A DNA stretch of 64,000 nucleotides. Origin: JBGTGG01 sp964398945 (GTDB taxonomy: Bacteria > Bacteroidota > Bacteroidia > Cytophagales > Cyclobacteriaceae). The notes beneath the pieces were generated by a model. It was not told the DNA's origin. It was given only the letters and a program-made list of their open reading frames with translations, and did not search any database. Positions 60,594-64,000 of this stretch are shown piece after piece (position 1 is the stretch's first letter; each line of letters begins with the position of its first letter). The translations under genes and the position numbers were made by a program. Location of the stretch: contig CAYNOT010000018.1 of assembly GCA_964398945.1 (NCBI GenBank), positions 1 through 64,000 on the forward strand. The letters are read 5' to 3'.

Positions 60594-62660
60594 CTATTTC
60601 AAATTGAAGGAAGCTCCCATCATGTACAATCCGGCTGTTTGATCAGCAGCATAGAATTCCCTTGATTGAGCACCTGTTAAATTGCGTGCATTGGCAAAAA
60701 TGTTAAGTCCACTAACGATCTCGTAAGATGCTTTTGCGTTGAACATCAACTTACCATCTATCTGTCCAAATGCATATTGCGCTGGCCTGATACTTCCATC
60801 AACATTGTATTGAGACCCATCATATTGATGCTGCTTTGTGAAATAATACCCGCTTACGTTGATGTTAAGTTTGGATATGGGCTGGTAGTTGAAGTAAAAC
60901 CCACCATACGAACCAGGAGTGTATTCATTCTTTGAATCACTGTAGGTTATAGGTAGAATTGCAGGGTCAGCATAAACAGAAGGCAAATCTTTAGTTTCTG
61001 TTTTCTGGAAAGTAAAGAACGGCTTAAACTGGATCTTCTGATTCGGAACGTAATTGAAAGAGATCGTAGCCCCGATTTGTTCTGCAGTTGTAGGAACATT
61101 CATAAACTGTAATGTTCCAGATCCGTCAATTTGGTTAAAAGCCGTTAGGTTTTCTGCATTTTGGTGGAAGACATCCAAATCCAATTGAAATTTAGGGCTG
61201 ATTTTAACACGGTATCCAACTTCAATCATCGTAAGTGTAAACAAATCAAGGTTAGTGTTTCCAAAACTTCCGCCAGGAACATCGATATTCAAGAAGTTGT
61301 AGCCGATAAATGAACCACTGTTGGATTTTGTATAAGCGGCACGAACCAGGTTCTTTTCGTTGATCTTGTAAGTGGTTGCAAACTCATACGCAAGGTAAGC
61401 ATCATCCGGATCAGAGAATTTATCCAAACGCAAACCTGCCAGCACTCTCCATTTTTCTGTGAAGGCCAAGTCTGCGCGAACGTAACCAGCAATAGTATTG
61501 ATTGTATTCTCCGCGTTAAAAAGCCCAGGGCGCGTTGGATCTGTGGCATAATCACGATCATCAAAAGTAGTAGTTTGATAGCTGAACCCGGGGGTTACTT
61601 TAAACTTCTTACTGATTTGGATATTGTATTCAGCAACGAAATCCGCAACGTTAAAATCATATTCTGCATCAGGAACAGTTCCCTTCAAATCAATATTGTG
61701 GCCTTTCAGGTAAGAGGCACGAACATCAAGGCCATGGATTTTTGCAGTCAAATTAGCAGATGTATTTTCGGTTGATCCTTCATTTAACGGATTGAAAATC
61801 CATATCTTTTGGAATTCTGCGGCTTGTGTTGCCAATGAAAGGTCAAAAGAAATGTTTTCGGAGGCTGTATAGTTCAAATATCCGTTGACACCCCATTTGT
61901 TCAACGCACGCGATTGATCATCATAACGGCCTGGATTGTTGGTTGGGCCGTACACACCGGTCCCTGCATTGTAATAGTCACTATCAACACGGTCCCTGTT
62001 TTGCATATTTCCGGAAAGGATCACACTGAATTTGTCGCCAAATTTTTTACCAACACTAAGGTTGCTTGTGTAGGTTCCAAGTGTACCGCCTTGTGCGCTT
62101 GCTGAAACCATCGTCTCTTTTGTGTCCATCCTTTTGGTAATGATGTTGATAACACCCGTTACAGCATTAGGTCCGAACAATGGGGAAGAAGGTCCCCTCA
62201 CAATTTCGATACGCTCTACATCATTAACATCGATTGGAAGGGACTCCCAATTGGTACCACCAAGTCCATGGTTGAAAACCGGGCGGTTGTCGATCATTAC
62301 CAGTGTGTAAGCATTTGTTTTTAGAAAGGTTCCGTTTGTACGGGTAAGGTTTTCCATTCCACGGATGTGGATGTCGTACATGCCGTTTGCTTGCTCGCGC
62401 ACAATTACCCCGGGTGCCAAGCGTAGCGCTTCCATAATGGTAGGCGCGCCTGATTTTTCTATTTCTGCTTTTGTAATCGTATAACTTGAAAGGGGTGCAT
62501 CAAACAGGGTTTCACTTTTCTTTGATGCGGAGTTTATAGGTATGTTCATTAGTTCCTCCAAACTCAATGAAAACATATCATCCTCATTTGTGTCTTGGGC
62601 CCATGTTGGAACAGAGAGGACAAGGAGCCCCACCATGCATAGCCACTGGTTAAATTTCAT
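60594..62660 (-). CDS. TonB-dependent outer-membrane receptor
   Basis: 688 residues from ATG at 62660 (frame opens at 62690). Signal peptide FNQWLCMVGLLVLSVPTWAQ. The plug domain spans about residues 45-170: MFSLSLEELMNIPINSASKK, IMEALRLAPGVIVREQANGM, YDIHIRGMENL and VERIEIVRGPSSPLFGPNAV. A 22-strand barrel follows, ending SREFYAADQTAGLYMMGASF. The 'SLEELMNI' lead is typical of plug-only receptors of the BtuB/iron-complex type rather than SusC, and no SusD gene is adjacent. The ligand (cobalamin, siderophore or other) cannot be told. A near-consensus -7 element CATCTTTG (minus strand, 62695-62688) lies upstream. Confidence 0.93.
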   Translation of the reverse strand: MKFNQWLCMVGLLVLSVPTWAQDTNEDDMFSLSLEELMNIPINSASKKSETLFDAPLSSYTITKAEIEKSGAPTIMEALRLAPGVIVREQANGMYDIHIRGMENLTRTNGTFLKTNAYTLVMIDNRPVFNHGLGGTNWESLPIDVNDVERIEIVRGPSSPLFGPNAVTGVINIITKRMDTKETMVSASAQGGTLGTYTSNLSVGKKFGDKFSVILSGNMQNRDRVDSDYYNAGTGVYGPTNNPGRYDDQSRALNKWGVNGYLNYTASENISFDLSLATQAAEFQKIWIFNPLNEGSTENTSANLTAKIHGLDVRASYLKGHNIDLKGTVPDAEYDFNVADFVAEYNIQISKKFKVTPGFSYQTTTFDDRDYATDPTRPGLFNAENTINTIAGYVRADLAFTEKWRVLAGLRLDKFSDPDDAYLAYEFATTYKINEKNLVRAAYTKSNSGSFIGYNFLNIDVPGGSFGNTNLDLFTLTMIEVGYRVKISPKFQLDLDVFHQNAENLTAFNQIDGSGTLQFMNVPTTAEQIGATISFNYVPNQKIQFKPFFTFQKTETKDLPSVYADPAILPITYSDSKNEYTPGSYGGFYFNYQPISKLNINVSGYYFTKQHQYDGSQYNVDGSIRPAQYAFGQIDGKLMFNAKASYEIVSGLNIFANARNLTGAQSREFYAADQTAGLYMMGASFNLK

Positions 62661-62981
62661 CTTTTTGTTTTTTTGGTTTAACGGCAGCAAAGATGAGGTG
62701 CTATTGTTGGATGTTTGAACGGATACTATTCAAAACCTTACATCAATGACAATAGCGTAGTTTATTGATGCCCAGCTTGGTAAATTCACTTCTTTCGGTG
62801 ATGGAAAAACGGGTGGAACGTAGTTTTAACAGGTTAAACGACTGTTTTTGATGTTAAAGGTTCTTTTTTCCACACAAGTGAGATTCCTGCTGTCGCACTG
62901 TGATATTTTGTTTTTCGTGGATGAGATTTCAAAAACCAAACATGTGGATTTTGATTTCTGTTTTTTTTGTTTCTGTTTTCC
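62661..62981. other. 321-base intergenic region upstream of the TonB receptor
   Basis: No gene seen on either strand. It probably carries the receptor promoter (near-consensus -7 at 62695-62688) and perhaps a leader. No cobalamin-riboswitch core or Fur-box-like 19-mer was recognisable by eye. The right part is T-rich on the plus strand, running up to the channel gene's stop at 62982. Confidence 0.4.
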
Positions 62982-63761
62982 TTAATCAGGCGTGGTTACT
63001 GATAACTTTATTATCTCCTTTCTGCGCTTTTCAGAACGATTACTAAACACAGCCATTACCGGCCAATATAAACAGTAAGAAAAACCGGAAACGGCAGAAC
63101 CAACTATTGGATTGGGGATAACCAACACCAGGAAAACAGAGAGTAAGGGGATGCTTCCCATTAAAAGATTGGCAGTTATGCTGGCTTTTGTGTCGAATAT
63201 TTCTATTTCATTCAATTCCAATTCATCTTTTTGCTTATGGGCATAGCGGTACATTAGCATTAATATGATGAAGAGGCTTGCTGCACCTAATCCGTAGATA
63301 ACCATCAATCGGTTCATCTCAGGGGGAGTGATCATCGTATTGATTTCCATTCCCACAGTTGTATTTACACCAAAAAGTGGGGAGATCAAACCATAGTAAA
63401 TCTTAACAAGGAGTTTGGTTAGAAATTTTAATGGGTACACATAAAAGAGGAGGAGAAAAAGCAAGATGGTATTGAGCATGACGATACGTCCGCTTCGAAA
63501 TCCATAGCGGATAAAAAATTTGAAATGTTCAAACCATACCAACGTAATCAAGGCAATACACATTGCAAATGGCAAAAGGTCTTGTGTGAAAACCAGCAGT
63601 TCCTGAAACGTGTTGGGGGCAGATGTTGAAATAAGGAGGAGGCCAATGGCAAGGGCAAAAACGGAATCACTAAGGGCTTCAATCCGGGTACTGTCTTCGC
63701 CACGGTACCGGAACTCTTTGTTCATTCCGATGAAATGTTTTTTGACAGCGCTTCGCACCAT
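62982..63761 (-). CDS. TMEM175-family (DUF1211) potassium channel-like protein
   Basis: 259 residues from ATG at 63761; an alternative start at 63725 (MNKEFRYRG) removes 12 residues. The family hallmark is in helix 1, RIEALSDSVFALAIGLLLIS, where the FSD motif of bacterial TMEM175 reads LSD. Five further hydrophobic helices are visible (LLPFAMCIALITLVWFEHFK, VMLNTILLFLLLFYVYPLKF, RLMVIYGLGAASLFIILML, LLMGSIPLLSVFLVLVI). Bacterial members form tetrameric leak K+ channels. It is transcribed in the same direction as the TonB receptor but 321 bases ahead of it. Confidence 0.82.
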   Translation of the reverse strand: MVRSAVKKHFIGMNKEFRYRGEDSTRIEALSDSVFALAIGLLLISTSAPNTFQELLVFTQDLLPFAMCIALITLVWFEHFKFFIRYGFRSGRIVMLNTILLFLLLFYVYPLKFLTKLLVKIYYGLISPLFGVNTTVGMEINTMITPPEMNRLMVIYGLGAASLFIILMLMYRYAHKQKDELELNEIEIFDTKASITANLLMGSIPLLSVFLVLVIPNPIVGSAVSGFSYCLYWPVMAVFSNRSEKRRKEIIKLSVTTPD

Positions 63762-63812
63762 GTTTTTTTATATTAAACCTAACAATATTTGGCGGGCTTT
63801 TCAAACCGCCAG

Positions 63813-64000
63813 CTATTGCCGGGTAGGATCAAACGGAGATGATTGTTGGTGAAGTCGAATTGCTTTCCTTGATAGGAAAAATGCTACAATTAACGATACG
63901 ATAGCACCCAACCACACGCCTGGGATAAAGGAAATAAACAAGAAATAATCATACGCACCATGAAAAAGTGTTGCGACAAACAAGCCCAAAAAAGAATAAT
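63813..64000 (-). CDS. PrsW-type intramembrane protease, C-terminal part (runs off the window)
   Basis: The minus strand is open from the window edge to a TAG at 63815-63813, giving the last 62 residues of a protein. It reads FLGLFVATLFHGAYDYFLFI, then a membrane helix PGVWLGAIVSLIVAFFLSRK and a short polar tail. The helix with HGAYD matches the last metal-ligand motif of the PrsW family (membrane metalloproteases related to CAAX proteases). The N-terminal half is outside the window, so the assignment rests on this motif and topology only. Confidence 0.55.
   Translation of the reverse strand, partial: YSFLGLFVATLFHGAYDYFLFISFIPGVWLGAIVSLIVAFFLSRKAIRLHQQSSPFDPTRQ

Noticed and set aside
1..64000. 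CRISPR arrays, tRNA or rRNA genes, prophage
   Set aside because: Spacers were read for regular repeats, tRNA T-loop/acceptor patterns and phage genes; none was convincing. A covariance-model scan would settle it.

Overview
This window is a stretch of chromosome from a gliding-type member of the Bacteroidota, most likely the order Cytophagales. The evidence is a GldJ-type gliding/secretion lipoprotein, many outer-membrane beta-barrels, lipoproteins and TonB-dependent-receptor-type proteins, Bacteroidota-only families (DUF4421, DUF4175, the PG_1098-like THUMP methyltransferase), and repeated matches to the Bacteroidota -7 promoter element TAnnTTTG just upstream of starts. I saw no rRNA, tRNA, CRISPR array, prophage or classical insertion sequence. 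Genus-level placement is inference.

Layout. 1-5.4 kb: a truncated lipoprotein gene, a decayed 3' fragment of aspartate-semialdehyde dehydrogenase next to a fold-back repeat, two outer-membrane proteins, and a flavoprotein divergent from a methyltransferase. 5.4-12.1 kb: mfd, gldJ, comF, an AhpD-like protein and small conserved proteins. 12.2-21 kb: a co-directional housekeeping block (DUF4175 protein, anti-sigma-type ATPase, ybeY, mnmG, methyltransferase, Ig-like lipoprotein). Two perfect parS sites lie directly in front of mnmG. A group of DnaA boxes beside a very AT-rich stretch at 20.97-21.27 kb makes a candidate replication origin. 21.2-29.7 kb: a TPR protein, then a MarR regulator with a fadN-fadA-fadE fatty-acid oxidation operon. 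29.8-36.5 kb: a seven-gene TetR-controlled tripartite ABC exporter (TolC, HlyD, two ATPases, two permeases), with a perfect palindromic operator. 36.6-45.6 kb: small secreted and redox proteins, a nitronate monooxygenase, recG, and a large propeller receptor. 45.6-50.4 kb: lipoprotein, DinB-like protein, GH3 enzyme, and the histidine-breakdown pair hutG-hutF. 50.4-64 kb: ispH, a true formylglycine-generating-type lipoprotein, an HtrA protease, an rRNA methyltransferase, a MacB-type permease, a Rieske protein, a TonB receptor, a TMEM175-type channel and the end of a PrsW-type protease gene.

The most unusual object lies inside the fad operon. A four-helix-bundle ORF of the 23S-rRNA-intervening-sequence protein family sits between fadA and fadE, bracketed by a perfect 19-bp inverted repeat that extends imperfectly to about 25 bp. 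The same repeat vocabulary recurs without an ORF between fadN and fadA, in front of mfd, and in front of hutG. The arrangement looks like a small mobile stem-loop element with ORF-bearing and ORF-less copies, built like an rRNA intervening sequence but placed in a messenger RNA.

The window also holds a candidate AUC-initiated ispH, a mirror-image pair of apparently leaderless promoters, and two proteins of the formylglycine-generating-enzyme fold, only one of which keeps the catalytic cysteines.
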